A stretch of DNA of 64,000 nt, from positions 5,877,501 to 5,941,500 of the forward strand of contig NZ_CP041969.1 of the NCBI RefSeq assembly GCF_014107495.1, given 5' to 3'. Under the pieces are notes generated by a model, which was not told where the DNA came from, ran no database searches, and was given only the letters and a program-made list of their open reading frames with translations. The position numbers and the translations under genes are program-made. Of this stretch, positions 7,698-15,627 are shown piece by piece (positions within the stretch are counted from its first letter, which is position 1; every line of letters starts with the position of its first letter). Source of the DNA: Cohnella cholangitidis (GTDB taxonomy: Bacteria > Bacillota > Bacilli > Paenibacillales > Paenibacillaceae).

Positions 7698-9020
7698 ATG
7701 GCAAGACCCGTAATAGCCATCGTCGGAAGGCCAAATGTAGGCAAGTCCACGATTTTTAACCGGATCATCGGCGATCGGCTCGCGATTGTAGAAGATAAGC
7801 CGGGCGTTACACGCGACCGGATCTATGGGACAGGCGAATGGAATGGACGTTCTTTCAGCGTAATCGATACCGGAGGTATCGAGATCGACGGAGAAGACAG
7901 CTTGCTGCGTTCGGTTAGGACGCAAGCGGAGCTAGCCATCGAAGAAGCCGATGTCATTATATTCATGGTCGACGCCAAGGCAGGCGTCACGAACGCCGAC
8001 GAGGAAGTCGCGCAAATGCTATTCCGTTCCCATAAGCCTATCGTGCTTGGGGTTAACAAAGTGGATAACTTGCAACGGATGGACGATATTTACGAATTCT
8101 ACGTTCTCGGATTCGGCGATCCGGTACCGTTGTCGGGTTCGCACGGGATGGGAATCGGCGATTTGCTTGACGCCGCGGTCAACAAGCTGCCGGTTAAGGA
8201 AGATCAAGAGTATAATGACGACGTGATTAAGGTCGCCTTGATCGGCCGTCCGAATGTAGGCAAATCCTCGCTCGTGAACGCGATACTTGGGGAAGAGCGC
8301 GTTATCGTAAGCAATATCGCCGGTACGACGCGCGATGCGATCGATACGCCGTTCGAGAAGGATGGGCAGAAATACGTCCTCATCGACACTGCCGGGATGC
8401 GCAAACGCGGCAAAGTGTACGAAACGACGGAGAAATACAGCGTTATGAGAGCGATGCAGGCGATTGAACGCGCCGATGTCGTCCTTGTCGTCATTAACGG
8501 CGAAGAAGGCATTATCGATCAAGACAAGCATATTGCCGGATATGCCCATGAGAACGGCAAAGCGGCGATCTTCGTCGTCAATAAATGGGATGTCGTCGAG
8601 AAGAACGATAAAACGATGCAGCATTTTACGAACACGATCCGCGATCACTTCCTGTTCATGTCGTATGCGCCTGTCGTATTCTTGTCCGCTTTGACGAAAC
8701 ATCGTCTGACTAAGCTGTTCCCCGTCGTTAATCATGTTGCCGAGCAACATGCGCTGCGGGTACCTACCAATATCCTTAACGATATCATTTCGGATGCGGT
8801 AGCGATTAACCCTCCGCCTACGGACAAGGGACGCAGGCTGCGAATCAACTACGTTACGCAAGTCGCGGTCAAGCCGCCGACGTTGCTTATTTTCGTTAAC
8901 GACCCCGAATTGATGCATTTTTCTTACGAACGGTATTTGGAGAACAAAATTCGCGCGGCTTTCGCATTCGAAGGTACTCCGCTCAGATTGTTCACCCGTA
9001 AGAAATCGGATCAAGAATAG
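7698..9020 (+). CDS. der: Ribosome biogenesis GTPase Der (EngA)
   Basis: 440 residues with two tandem GTPase domains, each with a GRPNVGKS P-loop (about residues 10-17 and 183-190), DTGG or DTAG switch II and NKVD or NKWD base-recognition motifs, followed by a C-terminal KH-like domain. Der is essential for 50S subunit maturation. ATG 7698 is preferred to the in-frame GTG at 7689, which lies inside the ribosome site GAGGAGTGGG. The gene order yphA-yphB-der matches Bacillus. Confidence 0.97.
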   Translation: MARPVIAIVGRPNVGKSTIFNRIIGDRLAIVEDKPGVTRDRIYGTGEWNGRSFSVIDTGGIEIDGEDSLLRSVRTQAELAIEEADVIIFMVDAKAGVTNADEEVAQMLFRSHKPIVLGVNKVDNLQRMDDIYEFYVLGFGDPVPLSGSHGMGIGDLLDAAVNKLPVKEDQEYNDDVIKVALIGRPNVGKSSLVNAILGEERVIVSNIAGTTRDAIDTPFEKDGQKYVLIDTAGMRKRGKVYETTEKYSVMRAMQAIERADVVLVVINGEEGIIDQDKHIAGYAHENGKAAIFVVNKWDVVEKNDKTMQHFTNTIRDHFLFMSYAPVVFLSALTKHRLTKLFPVVNHVAEQHALRVPTNILNDIISDAVAINPPPTDKGRRLRINYVTQVAVKPPTLLIFVNDPELMHFSYERYLENKIRAAFAFEGTPLRLFTRKKSDQE

Positions 9021-9031
9021 GGGGAGCAAGG

Positions 9032-9646
9032 GTGTTGAATTCGATCATCGCGATAGTCATAAGCTACTTGTTAGGTTCGATATCTTTCAGCATATTATTT
9101 GCGCGTTGGCTTCGTAAAATCGATATTCGGGAACACGGGAGCGGAAATGCGGGAGCTACGAATACGCTGCGAGTCCTTGGCAAAGGACCCGCGATTGCGG
9201 TGTTCTTGCTCGATATCGCGAAAGGCTCCGCTGCGGTATTGATCGGGCTATGGATTGGAGACGGAAATAATTGGGTACCGGTTGCTTGCGGACTTGCGGC
9301 AATCGGAGGACATAACTGGCCGATCTATTTCCGCTTCAAGGGCGGTAAAGGAATCGCGTCGACGGTTGGAGCTTTAATCGTATGGGCGTTTTTGCCGACG
9401 TTAATCGCGGGAATCGTGGCGATTTTGATAATCGCTTTTACGCGATATGTATCGCTTGGTTCTATGGTATTCGCGGCTTTGCTTCCGATTTTGTTCTATC
9501 TATTCGGCTTGGAGCCTCCATATATCTGGGGAGCATTGATCGTGGCTGTACTAGCGATCGTCCGTCATCGCAAAAATATCGTGAAGCTGGTGAACGGTAC
9601 GGAAAATAAGCTGGGGAGCAAAAAGGGTGAACCTCATGGCGCATAA
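9032..9646 (+). CDS. plsY: Glycerol-3-phosphate acyltransferase PlsY
   Basis: Integral membrane enzyme that uses acyl-phosphate to acylate glycerol-3-phosphate, the first step of phospholipid synthesis. 204 residues with about five membrane helices and the three conserved loops: GSGNAGATNTLR (residues about 37-48), GHNWPIYFRFKGGKG (about 93-107), and the C-terminal HRKNIVKLVNGTENK. GTG at 9032 (or TTG 9035) follows GGGGAGCAAGG. It overlaps gpsA by 11 bases, and gpsA makes its substrate, so the pair forms a functional unit. Confidence 0.95.
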   Translation: MLNSIIAIVISYLLGSISFSILFARWLRKIDIREHGSGNAGATNTLRVLGKGPAIAVFLLDIAKGSAAVLIGLWIGDGNNWVPVACGLAAIGGHNWPIYFRFKGGKGIASTVGALIVWAFLPTLIAGIVAILIIAFTRYVSLGSMVFAALLPILFYLFGLEPPYIWGALIVAVLAIVRHRKNIVKLVNGTENKLGSKKGEPHGA

Positions 9647-10685
9647 GAAAATAGCGGTTCTTGTCGCGGGGAGCTGGGGGACGGCGTTGTCGCGGGTGTT
9701 GGCCGATAATGGACATTCGGTAACGCTTTGGACGCGCAAAGAAGCTCAAGCAAATGAAATCAATCAAGAGCGCCGCAACGAGAAGTTCCTTCCCGGCGCG
9801 AAGCTGCCGGAAGGGATTACGGCAACGACGGTAATGGCCGATGCCGTGAAGGAAGCCGAAGCGGTGCTGTTCGTCGCGCCATCGTCGGCTATGAGGGAAG
9901 TAGCGCGTCAAGCGGCTAGTTACTTACATAAAGACGCTTTGGTTATCCATGCCACTAAAGGATTCGAAAGCGACAGCCTCAAACGGATGTCTACGGTTCT
10001 AGCGGAGGAGCTTGGACGTTCGGAAGAGCAAATCGTCGTGCTATCCGGTCCGAGCCACGCGGAGGAAGTCATCAATCGCCATCCGACGACGATCGTCGTC
10101 GCCTCCAAGGAAATAGCCTGCGCTGAGGCGGCTCAAGACTTGTTCATGAACGAATCTTACTTCCGCGTATATACGAATCCGGATCTTATCGGAGTCGAGA
10201 CGGCTGGCGCGATCAAAAACATTATCGCTCTCGGAGCGGGATTGTCGGATGGGCTCGGCTTTGGCGATAATGCCAAAGCGGCTTTAATTACGCGAGGTTT
10301 AGCGGAGATAGCTAGGCTCGGCGCGGCCATGGGAGCGAATCCGTTGACATTCGCCGGACTTGCCGGCGTAGGGGATTTGATCGTAACCTGTACCAGCCAG
10401 CATAGCCGGAATTGGAGAGCGGGCTCCATGCTCGCTCAGGGACTTCCGCTGGCAGAGGTGCTAGAACGAATGGGAATGGTCGTAGAGGGCGTGCGGACGA
10501 CGAAAGCGGCGCATGCGCTTGCGGGCAATCACGACGTAGAGATGCCGATTACGGATCAACTGTACGCCGTTCTGTTCGAGGGGAAATCGCCGGAGAAAGC
10601 CGTAGGCGCGCTGATGGGACGGGTTCGTACGCATGAGATCGAGGAAATCGCGTCTACTGCCCAGGAAAAATGGTTTAAAGGCTAA
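9636..10685 (+). CDS. gpsA: NAD(P)H-dependent glycerol-3-phosphate dehydrogenase
   Basis: Reduces dihydroxyacetone phosphate to sn-glycerol-3-phosphate for phospholipids. About 349 residues; ATG 9636 is preferred over GTG 9627 because AAGGGTGA lies directly in front. The family stretch GAIKNIIALGAGLSDGLGFG with the catalytic Lys and TRGLAEIARLG are present, and the C-terminus is complete. The N-terminal Rossmann motif reads VLVAGSWG where most members have LGAGSWG: the first Gly of GxGxxG is Val (codon GTC). It overlaps plsY and precedes spoVIF. Confidence 0.94.
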   Translation: MAHKKIAVLVAGSWGTALSRVLADNGHSVTLWTRKEAQANEINQERRNEKFLPGAKLPEGITATTVMADAVKEAEAVLFVAPSSAMREVARQAASYLHKDALVIHATKGFESDSLKRMSTVLAEELGRSEEQIVVLSGPSHAEEVINRHPTTIVVASKEIACAEAAQDLFMNESYFRVYTNPDLIGVETAGAIKNIIALGAGLSDGLGFGDNAKAALITRGLAEIARLGAAMGANPLTFAGLAGVGDLIVTCTSQHSRNWRAGSMLAQGLPLAEVLERMGMVVEGVRTTKAAHALAGNHDVEMPITDQLYAVLFEGKSPEKAVGALMGRVRTHEIEEIASTAQEKWFKG

Positions 10686-10756
10686 TTGTAAACTAGCCCG
10701 CACGCATTAGCTCTTCTCCTCATAGGATGGATTGCAAACATCCGAGGAGGGGTAGC

Positions 10757-11029
10757 GTGGACAAATTTCCTAAAGATCTTCTTGGCGCCGTAAATAAAAA
10801 AGCCGGAAAAAATATTTCCGAAAGCTCGATCAAAAAAATCGCCAGCAACGTCAAACCGGGCACGTTGCAAAGCGAAGCTCAAATTAGAGCTTTAATTAAG
10901 CAAGTGTCTACAATGGCTAACGTTCCCGTATCGGAAGATACGGTAAAAGAAATCGTTGGCGCGGTCAAGAAGAGCGGCATGAACTTGAACAGTCTCGAGT
11001 CCCTGGTCAAAATGATGATCAAGAAATAA
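10757..11029 (+). CDS. spoVIF: Stage VI sporulation protein F
   Basis: 90 residues from GTG 10757, which follows GAGGAGGGG by five bases. The pattern of a first helical half, then QIRALIKQVSTMANVPVSED and a C-terminal LVKMMIKK, resembles SpoVIF (YjcC), a protein made in the mother cell that Bacillus needs for correct coat assembly. Its place after gpsA agrees with paenibacilli as I remember them. A strong terminator follows. Confidence 0.75.
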   Translation: MDKFPKDLLGAVNKKAGKNISESSIKKIASNVKPGTLQSEAQIRALIKQVSTMANVPVSEDTVKEIVGAVKKSGMNLNSLESLVKMMIKK

Positions 11030-11031
11030 CT

Positions 11032-11078
11032 AAAGATGCCCGACTGAAGCTAGATAGCTCAGTCGGGCATCTTTGTAC
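11032..11078 (+). terminator. Terminator after spoVIF
   Basis: AAAGATGCCCGACTGA (11032-11047) pairs perfectly with TCAGTCGGGCATCTTT (11059-11074). The symmetric A/T flanks allow action in both directions. Confidence 0.9.
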
Positions 11079-11093
11079 CGCCGACTGCCGATT

Positions 11094-11122
11094 TTGTCAT
11101 AATTCGCTGAGAATGGTATAAT
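11094..11122 (+). promoter_or_regulatory. Sigma-A promoter for yphE and following genes
   Basis: TTGTCA (11094-11099), 17-base spacer, TATAAT (11117-11122). It lies about 43 bases before the yphE start codon and right after a terminator, so it should open the yphE-ferredoxin cluster. Confidence 0.8.
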
Positions 11123-11164
11123 ACAATGCATTTGAGACAGTTGACGAGACGGAGGAAGACATAG

Positions 11165-11380
11165 ATGGACATGATGCTGCAATTGTATGCGGCGGCCAAG
11201 CTAAGCGCGATGAACAAAATGTGGGTTTCCATGATCGGGATCGGCTTAATGGTGTTGGCGGCACTCGTTATTACATACGCAAGAAACAAGACCAAGGGCT
11301 GGGTTCGTCTAGTTCTTACATTAGTCGCGATTGTTATGCTTATTTACGGAATGATTTGCGGTCTATTATCTCTAGTTTAA
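11165..11380 (+). CDS. yphE: DUF2768 family small membrane protein (YphE)
   Basis: 71 residues with two membrane segments (about 20-40 and 47-69) joined by the short basic turn ARNKTKGW. Size, topology and position between gpsA and yphF fit DUF2768/YphE of Bacillus, function unknown. It has its own good sigma-A promoter and a 24-base gap to the next gene. Confidence 0.75.
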   Translation: MDMMLQLYAAAKLSAMNKMWVSMIGIGLMVLAALVITYARNKTKGWVRLVLTLVAIVMLIYGMICGLLSLV

Positions 11381-11404
11381 CGAATCATAATGGAGGGCAT
11401 TTGC

Positions 11405-11698
11405 TTGATTACTTTAACTGGACGAACCCTCACGAAAACAGTCGAAGCCGTAATCGACCAAAGCTTGCTTGCGATAGCCCAGAAAGCGTCGATTGATTGG
11501 CAATTCAATTGCTCCCGGGGAACTTGCGCTAAATGCAGGTGCAAAATCATAGAAGGCTCAGAGCTGCTCTCGGAAGTAAACGACGCCGAATGGGACCGTC
11601 TGGGGCCGGATGAATTGGAAGCGGGATTCCGGTTAGGCTGTCAGGCTATCGTCGTCGCGGACGGGAATATTAAAGCGATGAATAAAACTTATTTTTGA
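11405..11698 (+). CDS. 2Fe-2S ferredoxin (first copy)
   Basis: 97 residues from TTG 11405, seven bases after GGAGGG. The cluster ligands are clear: CSRGTCAKCRC for the CX4CX2C core (x4 and x2 spacing) and a distal LGCQA Cys, as in plant-type [2Fe-2S] ferredoxins. It would carry electrons for an unknown partner in the cytoplasm. A second, different ferredoxin is encoded about 650 bases downstream; the two are only distantly alike. Confidence 0.85.
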   Translation: MITLTGRTLTKTVEAVIDQSLLAIAQKASIDWQFNCSRGTCAKCRCKIIEGSELLSEVNDAEWDRLGPDELEAGFRLGCQAIVVADGNIKAMNKTYF

Positions 11699-11745
11699 TC
11701 AATGAACCTAAAAGAACACTCACCTATAGAATGGAAGTGGCCCGT

Positions 11746-12327
11746 ATGCGGAGTGATTGGCCGGTTTCCGCGCTTGCGCAATTGGCGGCAATGCTGGGAA
11801 ACTGCGAAGCCCGTTGGGTTGTTGGAGGAAGCACGGGGTTAGCGCTTAGGGGAGCTCATCTGGATCGGGCTCCTCGGGATCTGGACATCTACGTGGATAA
11901 CGATACGGTTGATTTGGTGCATGAGAGATTGCAAGCTCTTGCATTGGACGGACCGGTGGAAAATACGACGGAACGATATTACTCTACGCTTTCCCATTAT
12001 CGAATCGACGATACGATGGTCGAACTGGTCGGGAGCTTTCGCGTATCGGCGTTGGAATGCTTGTATATAACGGAAGTGAACGGGTTCTTGTACCCCAACT
12101 GCGACAAGATAGACTTGGATGGGCATGAAGTCCCGCTCGTTCCGCTTGGCCATGAGCTTATTTTTAATTTGTTGCGTGAACGCCAAGATCGGGCGTTAGT
12201 CGCGGGAAAGTTAATTGCGGCGGACCCTTTGAGACATTTGCCGTTGCTTCAACGGTTAATTGGCAGAAATGCGATCTCGAATACAATTGCGGAAGAAGCT
12301 TTGAGGTTGGCGAGCTCCAATAGCTAA
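11746..12327 (+). CDS. Nucleotidyltransferase-like protein
   Basis: 193 residues from ATG 11746 (GGAAGTGG upstream); an earlier TTG at 11695 overlapping the ferredoxin stop and an ATG at 11731 are possible. The sequence WVVGGSTGLALRG, then PRDLDIYVD, is the GS...DxD signature of the nucleotidyltransferase (polymerase beta-like) fold; a further acidic strand appears as MVELVG. It resembles the AbiEii/MNT group in general layout but has no antitoxin-like neighbour. Substrate unknown. It sits between two ferredoxin genes in one probable operon. Confidence 0.6.
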   Translation: MRSDWPVSALAQLAAMLGNCEARWVVGGSTGLALRGAHLDRAPRDLDIYVDNDTVDLVHERLQALALDGPVENTTERYYSTLSHYRIDDTMVELVGSFRVSALECLYITEVNGFLYPNCDKIDLDGHEVPLVPLGHELIFNLLRERQDRALVAGKLIAADPLRHLPLLQRLIGRNAISNTIAEEALRLASSNS

Positions 12328-12347
12328 TTTTCGCGGAAGGAGCCCAT

Positions 12348-12713
12348 ATGACAAATCAACATTCGGTTACCTTTCGCCCCGATGGCCGCACCGTATCGGT
12401 AAGACCCGGGACAACGCTGTTGGAAGCTTCCCGCCGTGCCGGGGTAACGATACGAACTCGCTGCGGAGGCGTAGCGGGCTGCCTGATGTGCAAGGTGCAT
12501 GTGTCTGAAGATCAGTCGGAACGTCTGCAGCCGCCTACGCCGGCCGAGACGCGAAAGCTCGGCAGCAGTATGTTATCCGAAGGAGCGCGTCTTTCTTGCC
12601 AAGCCCGGACCAAAGGCAACGTTACGGTTACCGTGCCGGAGGATCCGTTAAAAGCGGCTATACGCAGGAGGTTAGCCGAGCAACAAGAAGACGACGAGGA
12701 CTGGTTGAAATGA
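12348..12713 (+). CDS. 2Fe-2S ferredoxin (second copy)
   Basis: 121 residues, ATG 12348 after AAGGAGCC. Cys ligands appear as CGGVAGCLMC and, near residue 86, LSCQAR, with the spacing of [2Fe-2S] ferredoxins. A charged C-terminal tail (EQQEDDEDWLK) extends beyond the fold. Partner unknown. The gene ends 20 bases before lipoprotein gene yphF. Confidence 0.85.
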   Translation: MTNQHSVTFRPDGRTVSVRPGTTLLEASRRAGVTIRTRCGGVAGCLMCKVHVSEDQSERLQPPTPAETRKLGSSMLSEGARLSCQARTKGNVTVTVPEDPLKAAIRRRLAEQQEDDEDWLK

Positions 12714-12733
12714 GCGTTACAGGAGGACTATTC

Positions 12734-13465
12734 ATGAAGATGCTACAAATAACTAGAACTCTGGGCTTAGGCTTGCTTGCCTTGATCATGATGTCGTTAG
12801 CCGGTTGCTTGTATCCGGAGGACCAGACGCCGGGCAATCAGGCTTCGGCAAGGGAAGCGGTGTTGACGGTACAGGATGCGATTGATCGTTACCAGCTGCA
12901 AACCGGGCTTCTCCCGATACAGAATGCCGGCGAGTCCGTGCCTATTTACGAGAAATATAAAGTGGATTTCGGGAAACTTAAGCGCATGGGCTTCATTGCT
13001 CAGATTCCGTCCGCGGCTTTCGAGAACGGCGGTTCCTTTCAGTTTTTGATCATCGACGAGGAAACGAAACCGCAGGTGAAGCTTTTGGATCTGGCAACGT
13101 TCCAGTCGATTAACGACATCCAGAAAAAAATCAACGAATATCGTGCCAGCCATGGCAATCGAAATCCAGTAGGAGACGAGGTATACCCGGGATTTCCGTC
13201 CGTCGATTTTAAGAAGCTAGGCATGAAAGCCCCGGACATCGTTAGCGTGTATTCGCGTCAGACATTAAATGTACTAGTTGACGAACGAGGACAAGCTTAC
13301 GTCGATTACGGAATCGATATTGCCACGGCGGTGAATAAGACGGAGAGTAAACCGCAGTCTGACGAAGATCTTAGAAGGGTGCTCATCGACGCCTCGTATT
13401 ACGTGCCGGTTCGTTCTCCGGTATACCATTGGATAGATGGAGAACCTCGCGCCGTTTCCAAGTAA
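12734..13465 (+). CDS. yphF: YphF-like lipoprotein
   Basis: 243 residues with a signal peptide ending in the lipobox LAGC (Cys25), so anchored to the outer face of the membrane. ATG 12734 follows AGGAGG. No enzymatic motif is visible; the mature part is mixed alpha/beta with the repeated segment QDAIDRYQ. Length (YphF is about 244 residues) and the position just before spoIVA match Bacillus yphF. Function unknown. Confidence 0.75.
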   Translation: MKMLQITRTLGLGLLALIMMSLAGCLYPEDQTPGNQASAREAVLTVQDAIDRYQLQTGLLPIQNAGESVPIYEKYKVDFGKLKRMGFIAQIPSAAFENGGSFQFLIIDEETKPQVKLLDLATFQSINDIQKKINEYRASHGNRNPVGDEVYPGFPSVDFKKLGMKAPDIVSVYSRQTLNVLVDERGQAYVDYGIDIATAVNKTESKPQSDEDLRRVLIDASYYVPVRSPVYHWIDGEPRAVSK

Positions 13466-13479
13466 TTTAAGCATTCGAA

Positions 13480-13528
13480 TAAAACCGTATTTCCGAGTGG
13501 TTACCACTATTCCGGGAATACGGTTTTT
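13480..13528 (+). terminator. Terminator after yphF
   Basis: AAAACCGTATTTCC (13481-13494) pairs with GGGAATACGGTTTT (13514-13527 region) and ends in T5; one GU-type pair. Isolates the spoIVA promoter region. Confidence 0.85.
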
Positions 13529-13671
13529 CATGGCGTACGGATTCTATTAAATTTTTCCTGAAAATATTAAAGGAGATGACATACGTCTCTCTCTTCTCTC
13601 ATATGCTCATGGGGGAAACAACAGGGGCACCGGCGGGCGTAAGTCGGCAGGGTAAACATTTTGCGCGGGGC

Positions 13672-13700
13672 GTCATAAACCGGGCGTTCGCACATACAAT
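13672..13700 (+). promoter_or_regulatory. Sigma-E-type promoter of spoIVA
   Basis: GTCATAAA (13672-13679) and CATACAAT (13693-13700) are separated by 13 bases, matching the known sigma-E consensus (kcATA at -35, CATACAnT at -10). spoIVA is a sigma-E gene in Bacillus. It lies about 80 bases before the start codon. Confidence 0.8.
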
Positions 13701-13782
13701 GTTACCAGTCCAAGTTCGTGTACGAGTTCCGCCCTCATGGCGGGTCACGAAAGTTTCGCGATTACGATGGGAGGGAATCTCA

Positions 13783-15261
13783 GTGGAAAAAGTGGACATT
13801 TTCAAGGATATCGCCGAACGCACCGGCGGTGATATCTACCTCGGGGTCGTGGGTGCCGTCCGCACGGGCAAATCGACCTTTATCAAACGGTTTATGGAAA
13901 CCGTTGTACTTCCTAATATTGCGCATGAAGCGGATAGGGTCCGCGCGATCGACGAGCTGCCGCAAAGCGCGGCAGGCCGCACGATCATGACGACGGAGCC
14001 TAAGTTCGTACCGAATAACGCCGTTCAGCTCAAGGTGGCAGAAGGGCTGGAAGTGAACGTTCGCCTTGTGGATTGCGTGGGATATACCGTCGACGGCGCC
14101 AAAGGCTTCGAAGACGAAGGCGGTCCCCGGATGATCACGACGCCTTGGTTCGAAGATCCGATACCGTTCCAGGAAGCCGCGGAGATCGGCACTCGCAAAG
14201 TCATTCAAGAGCATTCCACACTCGGCGTCGTCGTCACTACCGACGGAACGATCGCGGAGATTCCTCGCAGCTCCTATATCGATGCGGAGGAGCGGGTCGT
14301 TAACGAATTGAAAGAGGTTGGCAAACCTTTCGTATTAATCGTAAACTCCGCGCGGCCCAAGAGCGATGAGGCGCAAGCCCTTCGCAACGAGCTAGCCGCT
14401 AAATACGATATTCCCGTCATGGCGGTAAGCGCCGCTACGATGGGAGAAGAGGAAGTCATGGGCGTGCTTCGCGAGGTGCTGTATGAATTCCCCGTACATG
14501 AAGTGAATGTCAATCTGCCTAGCTGGGTAATGGTGCTGAACGAAGGACATTGGCTCCGTTCCAGCTACGAGAATTCCGTACGGGAAACCGTGAAGGACAT
14601 TCGCCGATTGCGCGACGTGGAACGGGTAGTCGCCCAATTCATGGAGTACGATTTCGTGGCACGCGCGGGTCTCAGCGGCATGAACATGGGGCAAGGCGTC
14701 GCGGAAATCGATCTGTACGCTCCCGACGAACTGTACGACAAGATCCTCATGGAGGTCGTCGGAACGGAGATTCGCGGCAAGGATCATCTTCTGCAGCTGA
14801 TGCAGGAGTTCTCCCACGCGAAGCGGGAATACGACCGGTTCGCGGAAGCGCTCGAAATGGTCAAGACGACCGGATACGGAATCGCGGCTCCCTCGCTTGC
14901 GGAGATGGTGCTCGACGAGCCTGAGCTTATCCGTCAAGGCTCTCGCTTCGGCGTGAGGCTGAAGGCTACGGCTCCTTCGATCCATATGATCCGGGTAGAC
15001 GTCGAATCCGAGTTCGCTCCGATTATCGGTACGGAGAAGCAAAGCGAGGAGCTCGTACGATATCTGATGCAAGATTTCGAGAAAGATCCGATCAAGATCT
15101 GGGAATCCGATATTTTCGGGCGCTCCTTGCACTCGATCGTCAGGGAAGGCATTCAAGGCAAAATCGCGATGATGCCTGACAATGCCAGATACAAGTTGCA
15201 GGAAACGCTGGGCCGTATAATCAACGAAGGCTCGGGTGGATTGATCGCGATAATATTGTAA
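13783..15261 (+). CDS. spoIVA: Stage IV sporulation protein A (coat ATPase)
   Basis: ATPase that polymerises on the forespore surface and forms the base of the spore coat. 492 residues from GTG 13783 (GGGAGGGA upstream), the same start and length as Bacillus SpoIVA, with Walker A GAVRTGKST (24-32), the TKLVDCVGYT-like stretch RLVDCVGYTV, and the near-invariant C-terminus INEGSGGLIAIIL that inserts at the forespore membrane. Upstream in-frame codons back to 13576 are not part of the gene. It stands alone between a sigma-E promoter and a terminator. Confidence 0.98.
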   Translation: MEKVDIFKDIAERTGGDIYLGVVGAVRTGKSTFIKRFMETVVLPNIAHEADRVRAIDELPQSAAGRTIMTTEPKFVPNNAVQLKVAEGLEVNVRLVDCVGYTVDGAKGFEDEGGPRMITTPWFEDPIPFQEAAEIGTRKVIQEHSTLGVVVTTDGTIAEIPRSSYIDAEERVVNELKEVGKPFVLIVNSARPKSDEAQALRNELAAKYDIPVMAVSAATMGEEEVMGVLREVLYEFPVHEVNVNLPSWVMVLNEGHWLRSSYENSVRETVKDIRRLRDVERVVAQFMEYDFVARAGLSGMNMGQGVAEIDLYAPDELYDKILMEVVGTEIRGKDHLLQLMQEFSHAKREYDRFAEALEMVKTTGYGIAAPSLAEMVLDEPELIRQGSRFGVRLKATAPSIHMIRVDVESEFAPIIGTEKQSEELVRYLMQDFEKDPIKIWESDIFGRSLHSIVREGIQGKIAMMPDNARYKLQETLGRIINEGSGGLIAIIL

Positions 15262-15267
15262 AAACAG

Positions 15268-15322
15268 CAAGCGTCGAGAGCAGAGCGGTGATAAGTGCCG
15301 TTTCTGCGCTTGGCGTTTTTTT
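15268..15322 (+). terminator. Terminator after spoIVA
   Basis: CAAGCG (15268-15273) pairs with CGCTTG (15307-15312), enclosing a second stem GCAGA..CGG/CCG..TCTGC; T7 follows. The remaining bases to 15551 hold only the cre-like site. Confidence 0.8.
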
Positions 15323-15391
15323 ATTGTCTTGAGTTGGGGATCTGGACATGAAAATAGTGAAGACCAAGATGAATGATTCCTATAGAAGGAA

Positions 15392-15406
15392 ATGTAAGCA
15401 TTTTCT
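15392..15406 (+). promoter_or_regulatory. CcpA (cre)-like site upstream of the sugar transporter
   Basis: ATGTAAGCATTTTCT matches the cre consensus WTGNAANCGNWNNCW at all but one fixed position (A for G). It lies about 160 bases before the promoter, far for simple repression, so its role is uncertain. Confidence 0.4.
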
Positions 15407-15551
15407 CGGTGTCAATTCTCGCAAAATCCTCGTTTTTTCTTGTCATTGCGGGGCAAATGTCCTAGAATGATGGATGGCGCACGAGCCCCGGTTTATTTCT
15501 GAAACTCTTAATTTATTTTCATAGACCAACCTTTTAATTCTTAAATACCGA

Positions 15552-15580
15552 TTGACATACTCGGATTAAGCGATTATAGT
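15552..15580 (+). promoter_or_regulatory. Sigma-A promoter of the sugar ABC transporter
   Basis: TTGACA (15552-15557), 17-base spacer, TATAGT (15575-15580), about 47 bases before the first gene. Strong match. Confidence 0.85.
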
Positions 15581-15627
15581 AATTTTATCATCAATATGCA
15601 AGAGATAAATGGGGAGGCAGAATTTAC

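Noticed and set aside
14392-15270. Long open frames on the opposite strand, e.g. antisense to spoIVA (292 codons) and to der (336 codons at 8019-9029)
   Set aside because: The sense frames are well-known conserved proteins; the antisense frames have no ribosome sites or family motifs and arise from GC-rich codon use.
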